Assembly (NCBI GenBank): GCA_017938565.1
Contig: JAGBBI010000171.1
Location: 1-7,311, forward strand
Direction of reading: 5' to 3'
DNA length: 7,311 nucleotides
DNA from: Clostridia bacterium
Lineage (GTDB): Bacteria > Bacillota_A > Clostridia > Christensenellales > UBA1242
The notes under the pieces are model-generated. The model did no database searches, was not told the origin of the DNA, and worked only from the letters and a program-made list of their open reading frames with translations. Positions 1 through 6,233 of the stretch are shown piece after piece. Position 1 is the first letter of the stretch. Every line of letters starts with the position of its first letter. The position numbers and the translations under genes were made by a program.

Positions 1-1
1 A

Positions 2-469
2 AATAGATTAAGCAAAACTGGTGATGAATTGGTAAAAATAGTTGCTGAAAGATACAAAAATGTGCAGTTTGATGTTATATTTGCATCGCCACTTATGCGA
101 ACAATGCAAACTGCAAATATTATGAATAGCTATCATAATGTAAAGATTATTAAGGACGAACGGTTGATAGAGATTGGTCAAGGCATTTTTACAGGAAGAC
201 TTAAATCTACTTTAACAGATGTAGAAAAACAGCAACGTGCGAACAGAGATGAATCTTGTGGAATGGAAAAATTTGAAAGTGTTTATGCGAGGGCTAATGA
301 TTTTTTGGAATTTCTAAAAACCCAAAGATATGATAATGTTTTAATCATTACCCATAACGCAAATGCAAGCTTACTTGAAGATATTATTAATGGTGTACAG
401 GTCGAGTTTGATAATTATGGCAATAAAGTAAAGTTTAAAAATGCAGAAGTAAAAATTTTTACAATATAA
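2..469 (+). CDS. Histidine phosphatase family protein, 5'-truncated
   Basis: This reading frame is open to the left edge of the window, so the gene begins upstream; a TTG at 29 is only an internal codon. The visible 155 residues look like the histidine phosphatase (phosphoglycerate-mutase-like) superfamily. The first visible residues (NRLSKTGDEL) match the 'L-T-x-x-G' stretch that normally follows the N-terminal RHG motif, so the catalytic RHG histidine lies outside the window. Seen here are SPLMRTMQTA (Arg codon 98-100, phosphate pocket), the LIEIGQGIFTG block with the likely acid Glu at 170-172, and the second catalytic His in ITHNANAS at 353-355. The usual HGG after that histidine is HNA here. 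The substrate cannot be told: members act on sugar phosphates, alpha-ribazole phosphate, nucleotides or proteins. The following glucosidase gene starts 42 bases downstream on the same strand, so co-transcription is possible. Confidence 0.85.
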   Translation, partial: NRLSKTGDELVKIVAERYKNVQFDVIFASPLMRTMQTANIMNSYHNVKIIKDERLIEIGQGIFTGRLKSTLTDVEKQQRANRDESCGMEKFESVYARANDFLEFLKTQRYDNVLIITHNANASLLEDIINGVQVEFDNYGNKVKFKNAEVKIFTI

Positions 470-475
470 TATTGA

Positions 476-490
476 GAATTTGCTATAGAT
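476..490 (+). promoter_or_regulatory. Possible extended -10 element upstream of the glucosidase gene
   Basis: The gap between the phosphatase stop and the glucosidase start holds TGCTATAGA (481-489), which fits an extended -10 (TGnTATAAT). It shares the ten bases ATTTGCTATA with the candidate promoter before the nucleoside phosphorylase. The only -35-like hexamer, TTTACA at 458-463, is 20 bases away, which is too far for a good promoter. The predicted start would leave a leader of only about 15 bases. Weak; the glucosidase may simply be read from upstream. Confidence 0.25.
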
Positions 491-500
491 TTATATGAAA

Positions 501-505
501 AGGAG
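501..505 (+). promoter_or_regulatory. Ribosome binding site of the glucosidase gene
   Basis: AGGAG sits 6 bases before GTG 512 and 9 before TTG 515. With the in-frame TAG at 509-511, it restricts the start to one of these two non-ATG codons. Confidence 0.75.
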
Positions 506-511
506 TAATAG

Positions 512-2155
512 GTGTTGGATAAAAGAGTTTGGTGGAAGGAGTCTGTTGGCTATGAGATATATATTAGAAGTTTTTTTGATTCAAACAATGATGGTGTTGG
601 GGATTTAAATGGGATAACCAGCAAGTTAAATTATATAAAATCCATTGGTGTCGATTTTATTTGGATTTGTCCTTTTTATGATTCTCCAATGGATGACAAC
701 GGGTATGACATAAGAGATTATAAAAAAGTGTTGGCTGAATACGGAACTATTGCTGATTTTAAAAATCTTATCGAAAAAGCTCATGAATTAGGGCTTAAGG
801 TTTTAATAGATCTTGTTTTAAATCATACTTCGGATGAAAATGAGTGGTTCATAAAAAGTAAAAATCGTGAAGATGGCTATGATGATTTTTATTATTGGAA
901 AGATGGTTATACTGATAAGGATGGAATTTTGCACGAGCCTAATAATTGGGAATCTTTTTTTGGTGGAAGTGCGTGGAAGTTTGATATGGAAAGAGGACAG
1001 TATTATTTAAAACTGTTCTCAAATAAAATGCCAGATGTGAACTATGAAAGTAAACTTGCCTTAGAGAAAATGGGGGAAGTTATTACTTGGTGGTGTTCTT
1101 TGGGTGTTGATGGGTTCAGGGTTGATGCAATTTCGCACATCGGGAAAGACTTGTCTTTTAAAAATGGCAAAAAGCACAAAACCTATAAAAAGTTTTCCAA
1201 TCAACCAAATGCGCATCGATATCTTAGGGGATTGGCTCAAAATTGGAGAAAATTTAATGCTGTGAGTGTTGGAGAACTGGGTGGAGCTCCAACGCAAAAA
1301 GATAATATTAATTTCACAAAGAGTGAAAATTCAGAGCTTGATATAGTTTTTGATTTTGACCACTTAAAACAGCTAAAGACGAATAAGAACGGCGTTGAAT
1401 ATATTAACGGAAAAGGTCTTCAAAAGGCCTTAATTAAGAAGCAAGAAATAATCAGAGAGGGCGGTTGGTCAGCGTTGTTTTGGACAAATCACGATTATCA
1501 AAGAGTTGCTTCTCTTTACGGAGATGAGAAAAATTTATCAAAGAGTTGTTCGGCGTTGGCAGTACTAATGTACCTGTTGAAGGGGACTCCAATAATTTAT
1601 AACGGCGAAGAAATAGGAATGACAAATTACCCATTTAAGACCGAAAATGATTTTGAGGACGTTAATGCAAAAACTCTTTTAATGCTGGCTGGAACTGAAG
1701 AAGAAAAAGCAAGCACTCTAAAAAAATTAAAACGGGAGTCAAGAGATAACGCAAGAACCATTATGCAGTGGTCGGGGGCTATCAATGCGGGTTTTAGTGA
1801 AGAAAAGCCTTGGTTTGTTGTAAATCCAAATTATCATAATATAAATGTTGAAAGAGAACTTTTGGAAAGTTGCTCAGTATTAAATGAGTATATAAAGATT
1901 TTGAAACTACGTGCAAGCGATAAAGAGATATTTTGCTATGGCGATAGTAAATTTTTGAAATCTAAAAAAGGGATTATTCAATACAAAAGATTTATGGATG
2001 GTAGCGATACCGAGTATTTGGTTATAGTAAATACTTCGAATTGTGTACAGAAATTTTTATATCCAGACGGAGATGTTGTTTATTCAAATTATGGAGAGAT
2101 AGTTCGTGGAGAGATAAGTCCATATGAGGCTGTCGTAATAAAAAAAGGTGATTAA
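512..2155 (+). CDS. GH13 alpha-glucosidase (oligo-1,6-glucosidase/maltase type)
   Basis: This is a complete 547-residue cytoplasmic GH13 enzyme with no signal peptide, close to the usual 550-560 residues of oligo-1,6-glucosidases. It should release glucose from the non-reducing ends of short alpha-glucosides. Visible in order: a calcium-loop motif DSNNDGVGD (23-31), region I DLVLNH (100-105), region V-like MPDVN (173-177), region II GFRVD with nucleophile Asp205, acid/base Glu255 in SVGE, region IV NHD with Asp328 followed by YQR, then SRDNARTIMQW (410-420) typical of this group, and a beta-sandwich C-terminus. The residue after the nucleophile is Ala206; Val there is linked with alpha-1,6 preference in characterised relatives, and small or Thr residues with alpha-1,4, so a maltase-like or mixed specificity is inferred. 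A TAG lies directly before the GTG start at 512, and AGGAG at 501-505 fits GTG 512 (6-base spacing) or TTG 515. Its stop overlaps the end of the converging minus-strand frame. Confidence 0.93.
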   Translation: MLDKRVWWKESVGYEIYIRSFFDSNNDGVGDLNGITSKLNYIKSIGVDFIWICPFYDSPMDDNGYDIRDYKKVLAEYGTIADFKNLIEKAHELGLKVLIDLVLNHTSDENEWFIKSKNREDGYDDFYYWKDGYTDKDGILHEPNNWESFFGGSAWKFDMERGQYYLKLFSNKMPDVNYESKLALEKMGEVITWWCSLGVDGFRVDAISHIGKDLSFKNGKKHKTYKKFSNQPNAHRYLRGLAQNWRKFNAVSVGELGGAPTQKDNINFTKSENSELDIVFDFDHLKQLKTNKNGVEYINGKGLQKALIKKQEIIREGGWSALFWTNHDYQRVASLYGDEKNLSKSCSALAVLMYLLKGTPIIYNGEEIGMTNYPFKTENDFEDVNAKTLLMLAGTEEEKASTLKKLKRESRDNARTIMQWSGAINAGFSEEKPWFVVNPNYHNINVERELLESCSVLNEYIKILKLRASDKEIFCYGDSKFLKSKKGIIQYKRFMDGSDTEYLVIVNTSNCVQKFLYPDGDVVYSNYGEIVRGEISPYEAVVIKKGD

Positions 2156-2475
2156 TTTTTTGCTTCGCTATTTATAAAAGTCTCAAAGTTAATAGAAGTA
2201 TCTAAGGATTTTTCTTTTTTAAAACGGCAAATTATTGCGAAGATAAATAGTATACTTGCTGTGATTAGGTAATATTTTCTAAGCCGAGTGAACAGGCTCA
2301 AAAATACAAGTAGAAGGCTGATTTTAATAAATTGTTTTGAATTAATTGAAGAAAAGATGTTGTTCTTTAAGTTTTGGAACCGCTTTTCTTTAATTTTTTC
2401 AGAAATTTTTGGAAAAGTATTAAAGTATTTAAAAAATAAATAGGAATTATGTTCGTCAAGAAGACAAATATTGCT
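2152..2475 (-). pseudogene. Severed C-terminal half of the same membrane protein, in the same frame past the TAA
   Basis: Read on the minus strand in exactly the same frame as the gene above, the 107 codons after TAA 2476-2478 are all sense, ending at TAA 2152-2154. The translation starts SNICLLDEHNSYLFFK, which looks like the final strand and helix of an Mrr-like fold (compare the 'NIVLIDGEEL' style ending of that family) and so completes the domain begun upstream. Two further hydrophobic segments follow at about codons 218-231 and 237-252 of the joined frame, then a charged tail. There is no ATG and no ribosome binding site near the break, so this half is unlikely to be translated alone. 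The end meets the glucosidase stop, as a native gene end would. It is best read as one gene with a nonsense change, a read-through stop, or a sequence error. It accounts for the whole stretch between the glucosidase stop and the upstream half. Confidence 0.7.
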
Positions 2476-2982
2476 TTACGCTTTGGCAATCATAATACAT
2501 TCGGAAGAAAAGGTTTTTGAAAAAATTAATAACTTCAAATTATTGTATGCAGGGTCTTCAAGGATTTTGAATAAGTCGTCATGGGTGAACTCTTTAGTAT
2601 AGAAATTAAAATGTATTAAAAATGAGGGTTTGTTAGTTTTATCAGACACAACAATAAAGGGTTTATGTATTGTTGTGTTATATTTTTGATTTAGCATTAT
2701 TTGGAAAAATAAATATGTTTTGGTTGGGTTTGCGATAGAAAGTGTCTGAATGCAGGCATTTTTGTGGCGTTCGGTTGAGCGTGCTAATGTTTTTTTATTT
2801 GATGCGGAATTTGTAAGTTTAAATATTAATAAGTATAGACAACATCCAACCAGTATGCCAATAATTATTTGGACTTTTAAATTGCTTGTGATATATCCAC
2901 ACCAAATGATAGAAAAAATAATAAGAGTTATGCAATAAAAAGAATTATCTATAAATTTTGCTAATGTTGATTTAGTATTCAT
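2476..2982 (-). CDS. Unrecognised membrane protein with Mrr-like soluble domain, cut short by an in-frame TAA
   Basis: I do not recognise this gene. It reads 168 codons from ATG (2980-2982) to TAA (2476-2478). Two hydrophobic segments lie at about residues 14-31 and 37-54, joined by a very short loop, followed by a soluble domain from about 60 on. The stretch at 108-168 resembles the core of Mrr/RecB-like restriction-endonuclease-fold proteins: strand (FIVV), strand (SFLIHFN), helix (THDDLFKIL), strand (LKLLIFS), then helix (FSSECIMIAKA). In active Mrr proteins the second strand carries Q/E-x-K; here it reads H124-F-N126, and no matching Asp is visible before it, so nuclease activity is unlikely. 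This resemblance is my inference from the pattern. The frame continues for 107 sense codons after the stop, so the product is probably a truncated version of a 275-residue protein. A weak site TAGGT (2989-2993) precedes the start. Confidence 0.6.
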   Translation of the reverse strand: MNTKSTLAKFIDNSFYCITLIIFSIIWCGYITSNLKVQIIIGILVGCCLYLLIFKLTNSASNKKTLARSTERHKNACIQTLSIANPTKTYLFFQIMLNQKYNTTIHKPFIVVSDKTNKPSFLIHFNFYTKEFTHDDLFKILEDPAYNNLKLLIFSKTFSSECIMIAKA

Positions 2983-3014
2983 TGTTTTACCTACTTTTAA
3001 AATTATTTAAATTG

Positions 3015-3048
3015 TTGCCAAATATAGATAATTTAAGCGTTTTGGCAA
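3015..3048. repeat. Inverted repeat in the divergent control region
   Basis: TTGCCAA (3015-3021) and TTGGCAA (3042-3048) are perfect 7-base inverted arms 20 bases apart. The right arm holds the minus-strand -35 and the left arm touches its -10, so a bound dimeric regulator could cover this promoter. No T-run follows in either direction, so it is not a terminator. Arms this short can arise by chance in AT-rich DNA. Confidence 0.35.
3020..3048 (-). promoter_or_regulatory. Candidate promoter for the minus-strand membrane gene
   Basis: On the minus strand, TTGCCA (3048-3043) lies 17 bases before TATATT (3025-3020), a good sigma-A-like arrangement with one mismatch in the -35. Initiation would fall near 3013 and give a leader of about 30 bases before ATG 2982. 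Pattern match only. Confidence 0.4.
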
Positions 3049-3078
3049 AAAATGCTTGGTTTATTGTGTCAAAATTCT

Positions 3079-3112
3079 TTGATTTTTACAAAGCGATTTG
3101 CTATACTATAAT
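3079..3112 (+). promoter_or_regulatory. Candidate promoter of the nucleoside phosphorylase gene run
   Basis: Two overlapping sigma-A-like readings fit. One is TTTACA (3085-3090), 16 bases, then a perfect TATAAT (3107-3112). The other is TTGATT (3079-3084), 17 bases, then an extended -10 TGCTATACT (3099-3107). Either would start transcription around 3114-3119, shortly before the ribosome binding site GGAAGG (3128-3133). The rest of the 156-base intergenic region shows only the inverted repeat and the opposing promoter. Confidence 0.6.
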
Positions 3113-3138
3113 TAATAAAAAAAGATCGGAAGGTTTTT

Positions 3139-4449
3139 ATGAATATTGTTGAAGTTATTGAATCAAAAAGAGATGGGTATGAATTAACAAAAGAACAGAT
3201 AAGTTATTTTGTTAATGGTGTAATGAGCAATGCTTTTGATAATGCTCAGATAGGGGCTTTGCTTATGGCTATAACTAATCGGGGAATGAGCGGAACTGAG
3301 GCTTATAACTATGCAAAAGCGTTGGCTGAAAGTGGGGAGCAATTGAGGGTTAGTGAGCATTTTGAAAACTGTGTAGATAAACACTCTACAGGCGGGGTTA
3401 GTGATGCTTGTACTCTTGTTGTTTTGCCGGTTCTTGCAACACTTGGATTTAAAGTTGCAAAATATAGCACTAAAAACGTTGGAGCATCATTTGGAACACT
3501 TGATAGACTGAGTGTGTTCGATGGATATATACCATCGCCAGACTATGAAAAGTTTTATTCTATTCTTGATAATGTTGGGATATCTGTCATTGGTGGAGAT
3601 GGTTCTATTATTCCTGCTGATAAAAAACTTTACAAAATTCGTGAAATAACTGGTACCGTTCCAAGTATTCCATTGGTTGCGTGTTCTATTATGGCAAAGA
3701 AAATTGCTATGGGGTCGAAAACTGTTGTGCTTGATGTTAAATGCGGAGAGGGGTCTCTTTTGAAAGACATAAATCAAGCCGAAAGATTGGCTAAACTAAT
3801 GGTTGATATTGGAAAACTTGCAGGCATTAAAACTACGGCAATTTTGTCTAATCTTGACCAACCTTTAGGAAGGGCAATCGGACCAAAACTAGAGGTTATG
3901 GAAGCCTTGAAAATGCTTTCGGGGAAATATCTTGATTATTACGATACAGAAATTTATAACCTATGTAAAGAAATGGTAATTCATTTACTTATGAGCTCGG
4001 GGAAAGATCAATCAAGAACAAGTGCGGGTGAGAAATTTGATGAAATTATTTCAAGTGGGAAAGCATTTTATAAGCTTCGTGATATGGTTAAAGCCCATGG
4101 AGGAGATGTTTCACCATTTAAAAACATCGAAGAATTAGTACCAGATGCTAATACTATTTATGTCGTGGCGGATAAAGCAGGGTATGTTTATAACGTTGAC
4201 ACAAAGGGGCTGTATCAAGCCATTAATATTATTGGTGCTACGACTGATGGGGGTATAAATAGAAACGTTGGTGTAGAAATTGTTGCAAGAGAAGGGGAAA
4301 AAATTAAGGCTGGCGATAAACTGGCAAAAATTTATTATTCGATAAGCGATCCAAATTTTGCGTCGGCAGTAACGTGTATTAGAAAATGTTTTAGAATTGA
4401 AAAACGTAGGCCGGAGTTGAATGCTTTAGTGTATAAAATTATTTATTAG
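3139..4449 (+). CDS. pdp: Pyrimidine-nucleoside (thymidine) phosphorylase
   Basis: The 436-residue product has the full length of Pdp/DeoA enzymes, which split thymidine, deoxyuridine or uridine with phosphate into base and (deoxy)ribose-1-phosphate in the cytoplasm. The signature DKHSTGGVSD spans 80-89. Family numbering is kept exactly: Lys81, Ser83, Ser110 and Thr120 sit at the phosphate-site positions, and Arg168, Ser183 and Lys187 at the pyrimidine-site positions known from the Bacillus enzyme. The C-terminal domain (about 335-436) has the usual GYV...VGVEIV...GEKIKAGDKLA pattern. Odd: the loop normally reading SGRGLGHTGGT is STKNVGASFGT (110-120), so His116 becomes Ala, Thr117 becomes Ser, Gly118 becomes Phe, and the Gly-Arg-Gly turn is gone. 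The start at ATG 3139 follows GGAAGG by 5 bases. It is first in the plus-strand gene run and directly upstream of deoC, which supports a nucleoside-salvage role; deoA is an alternative name. Confidence 0.93.
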   Translation: MNIVEVIESKRDGYELTKEQISYFVNGVMSNAFDNAQIGALLMAITNRGMSGTEAYNYAKALAESGEQLRVSEHFENCVDKHSTGGVSDACTLVVLPVLATLGFKVAKYSTKNVGASFGTLDRLSVFDGYIPSPDYEKFYSILDNVGISVIGGDGSIIPADKKLYKIREITGTVPSIPLVACSIMAKKIAMGSKTVVLDVKCGEGSLLKDINQAERLAKLMVDIGKLAGIKTTAILSNLDQPLGRAIGPKLEVMEALKMLSGKYLDYYDTEIYNLCKEMVIHLLMSSGKDQSRTSAGEKFDEIISSGKAFYKLRDMVKAHGGDVSPFKNIEELVPDANTIYVVADKAGYVYNVDTKGLYQAINIIGATTDGGINRNVGVEIVAREGEKIKAGDKLAKIYYSISDPNFASAVTCIRKCFRIEKRRPELNALVYKIIY

Positions 4450-4452
4450 GAG
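4448..4452 (+). promoter_or_regulatory. Ribosome binding site of deoC overlapping the preceding stop
   Basis: AGGAG begins inside the TAG stop of the phosphorylase gene (4447-4449). Spacing to ATG 4467 is 14 bases, longer than ideal, yet no closer in-frame ATG, GTG or TTG exists. The overlap suggests translational coupling. Confidence 0.5.
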
Positions 4453-4466
4453 CAACATCAAATATA

Positions 4467-5150
4467 ATGTTTGGGGCTAAAATCAAAGATGATTTAAACG
4501 TGAAGGTTGATGAGAAAAAGGTCAATAGGGTTATTGACTATACTCTTTTGTCGCCAAGTGCAAGTTTAAAGGATCTTGAGAAGTTTTTATGCACGGCATA
4601 TAAGAATAAATATTATGCTGTTTGCGTTAACCCGATCAATGTTGCGTTTGCAAGAAAGTTTATAGACTACAAGTTTAAAGGTTCGTTAAAATTGGTTTCC
4701 GTGATAGGTTTTCCTTTGGGAGAGAACCTTACCGATACCAAAGTGTATGAAATAAAGCAAGCGATAAAAGATGGTGTCGATGAAGTTGATGTGGTCGCAC
4801 CGATTTCAAGAATTTTAAGCGGAGATTGGGCATATGTAAGAAATGAGCTTGTAAGAGTTTCAAGGACGGCACGAAAAAAGGTAATTAAAGTAATAATCGA
4901 AACGGCTTTGTTATCAAAGCAAGAAATAATCAAAATATCTCAATTATGTGTTAAATGTAAAATAGACTATGTAAAAACCAGTACAGGTTTTGCTGATGGT
5001 GGAGCAACTCCTGAAGTTGTTGAGATTATAAAATCAGCAGTAAAAAATAAGTGTGGGATTAAAGCGTCTGGAGGCATTCAAAATAAAGTTCAAGCAGTGA
5101 ATTTGCTTCGTGCGGGTGCTACACGTATTGGGACAAGTAGGGAATTGTAA
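4467..5150 (+). CDS. deoC: Deoxyribose-phosphate aldolase
   Basis: DeoC is a class I aldolase that cleaves 2-deoxyribose-5-phosphate to glyceraldehyde-3-phosphate and acetaldehyde. The 227-residue product has the normal short bacterial length and a TIM-barrel motif series: DYTLLSP (24-30), VCVNP (52-56), VIGFPLG (79-85), DEVDVV (105-110) with the conserved Asp108, KVIIETALL (141-149), Schiff-base Lys170 in DYVKTSTGF, Lys199 in GIKASGGI, and the phosphate-binding GATRIGTS near the end. The first motif is usually D-H-T-L-L; here the His is Tyr25, a modest variation. Both catalytic lysines and the Asp are present, so activity is expected. The gene lies 17 bases after the nucleoside phosphorylase stop, which together give the phosphorolysis and aldolase steps of deoxynucleoside breakdown. 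The linking phosphopentomutase and a transporter are not in the window. Confidence 0.95.
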   Translation: MFGAKIKDDLNVKVDEKKVNRVIDYTLLSPSASLKDLEKFLCTAYKNKYYAVCVNPINVAFARKFIDYKFKGSLKLVSVIGFPLGENLTDTKVYEIKQAIKDGVDEVDVVAPISRILSGDWAYVRNELVRVSRTARKKVIKVIIETALLSKQEIIKISQLCVKCKIDYVKTSTGFADGGATPEVVEIIKSAVKNKCGIKASGGIQNKVQAVNLLRAGATRIGTSREL

Positions 5151-5153
5151 ATT

Positions 5154-5588
5154 ATGGTTGAAATGATAGAGAAAAATTATAAAAGTAACTCTTGTGAAGA
5201 AACAAAAGAATTGGCGAATGCTTTGGCAAAACGCTTATGTCCAGGTCAAATAGTATTGCTATCTGGCGACTTAGGTGCGGGTAAAACTGTGTTTGCAAAA
5301 GGCTTTGCTGAAGGCCTTGGAATAACCGCAGATATAACAAGCCCTACGTTTACTATTATGAATAGTTACGATGGTATTTTAAACCATTTTGATTTATACA
5401 GGCTGAAGTCTGTGGATGAATTGCTTGGTGTTGGTGCAGAAGAAGAATTATTTGGTGATAAAATTTCATTAGTTGAATGGCCTGAGATTGTTGGATTTAA
5501 CTTCTTTCCGAAAAAAGCAATAAAAGTTACTATAAGAAAAATTAACGAAAATGAAAGAAGTATTGATATAAATTATAATGGTAAATAG
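5154..5588 (+). CDS. tsaE: tRNA t6A37 biosynthesis ATPase TsaE
   Basis: TsaE is the ATPase that works with TsaB and TsaD to complete the turnover of N6-threonylcarbamoyl-adenosine formation at position 37 of ANN-decoding tRNAs. The 144-residue protein has the standard small-family length. Clear motifs are the P-loop GDLGAGKT (38-45, Lys44), SPTF (63-66) of the switch region, Walker-B-like HFDLYR (78-83, Asp80) and the family-specific VEWPE (107-111). The start ATG 5154 follows the deoC stop by three bases, with AGGG at 5139-5142 as likely ribosome binding site; ATG 5163 is a possible alternative. The stop TAG (5586-5588) is followed 11 bases later by the tsaB ATG. The tsaE-tsaB-rimI order is common in Gram-positive bacteria, which supports the assignment. 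Cytoplasmic. Confidence 0.95.
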   Translation: MVEMIEKNYKSNSCEETKELANALAKRLCPGQIVLLSGDLGAGKTVFAKGFAEGLGITADITSPTFTIMNSYDGILNHFDLYRLKSVDELLGVGAEEELFGDKISLVEWPEIVGFNFFPKKAIKVTIRKINENERSIDINYNGK

Positions 5589-5589
5589 T

Positions 5590-5595
5590 GGGGGA
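5590..5595 (+). promoter_or_regulatory. Ribosome binding site deciding the tsaB start
   Basis: GGGGGA precedes ATG 5600 by 4 bases. The earlier in-frame GTG at 5588, which would overlap the tsaE stop, lacks a good site. The conserved TsaB N-terminus (a strand ending in FD-C-S, like the usual IDTS) also begins right after ATG 5600. Confidence 0.65.
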
Positions 5596-5599
5596 TTGT

Positions 5600-6232
5600 A
5601 TGAATTGTTTAGGTTTTGACTGCTCTGGCAAAGATGTTGTCGCTGGAGTATGGAAAGGAATGGTGGATTATTATGAGGTTTGTTTAAGTGGTAAAAGTGG
5701 AACTGAATATTTAACTCAAGCCATTGATATGTGTTTAAAGAAGGCAAAACTTAAGATTGATGATATTGACGTTATTGGTGTTTGTGTAGGGCCGGGATCT
5801 TGGACAGGCTCAAGAGTTGCTGTTTCAACTATGAACGGGCTTATAAGCGGAATGAAAAATGAACCTAAGGTGGTTAGCTTTGACGTATTTGATTTGATTT
5901 CATATAATGAAATAGACAGTATATTTGGCTTCTATATGGTTGTTCCTGCATATGGTGAATATGTTTATGTAAAAGAACATAATAATATTGTCAATTTTGG
6001 ACCTTATTTTATGTCAAAAGAAGAATGTTTTGATATGATAAAAGTCTATGACAATTATGGATTAGAACAAGTTTATGATGACACTATTGTAGTAGAACGA
6101 AAGATGGCGGAGGTTTTAAGTGCCAAGGTGGAAAATGGCGAGTTTACCTACCAGTGGGATATAGAGCCAATGTATTTAAGACCAAGCCAAGCAGAACTAC
6201 AATTTGATTTAAAGAACAAAAGGAAATCTTAA
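5600..6232 (+). CDS. tsaB: tRNA t6A37 biosynthesis protein TsaB
   Basis: TsaB is the ASKHA-fold partner that dimerises with the catalytic TsaD and binds TsaE in the bacterial t6A complex. The 210-residue product, slightly short for the family (usually about 220-240), shows an N-terminal LGFDCSG strand (4-10) corresponding to the usual AIDTS, and the hallmark GPGSWTGSR (64-72), normally GPGSFTGLR. VVPAYGEYVYV (114-124) lies where relatives have a 'DAR-evY' stretch, and the family-like end PMYLRPSQAE is at 190-199. The usual His-Ser-Glu stretch near residues 30-38 is replaced by SGKSGTEYL, so the protein is divergent, but TsaB has no catalytic role of its own. It sits between tsaE and rimI, as is typical. 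The start was moved to ATG 5600 from the in-frame GTG 5588 because of the ribosome binding site and the N-terminus. tsaD is not visible. Confidence 0.9.
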   Translation: MNCLGFDCSGKDVVAGVWKGMVDYYEVCLSGKSGTEYLTQAIDMCLKKAKLKIDDIDVIGVCVGPGSWTGSRVAVSTMNGLISGMKNEPKVVSFDVFDLISYNEIDSIFGFYMVVPAYGEYVYVKEHNNIVNFGPYFMSKEECFDMIKVYDNYGLEQVYDDTIVVERKMAEVLSAKVENGEFTYQWDIEPMYLRPSQAELQFDLKNKRKS

Positions 6233-6233
6233 G

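Noticed and set aside
29..31. TTG as start of the histidine phosphatase
   Set aside because: The frame is open to the window edge and the residues before it match the family, so it is an internal codon.
1439..1454. Sixteen-base match AAGCAAGAAATAATCA shared by the glucosidase gene and deoC (around 4917-4932)
   Set aside because: Both copies encode K-Q-E-I-I in helices; ordinary codon coincidence, with no other sign of mobility.
1495..1548. Direct repeat TTATCAAAGAGTTG at 1495-1508 and 1535-1548 within the glucosidase gene
   Set aside because: The two copies are 40 bases apart and read in different frames, so they are not a repeated protein motif; likely chance in AT-rich coding DNA.
2156..2220. 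T-rich stretches after the glucosidase stop as a rho-independent terminator
   Set aside because: No GC-rich stem precedes the T-runs on the plus strand, and the stretch is coding on the minus strand.
2476..2478. Alternative genetic code with TAA as sense
   Set aside because: Five other genes in the window end at TAA at the length expected for their families.
2750..2938. Plus-strand 62-codon frame opposite the minus-strand membrane gene
   Set aside because: Lies wholly antisense to the membrane-segment coding region, has no ribosome binding site, and its hydrophobic look mirrors the other strand.
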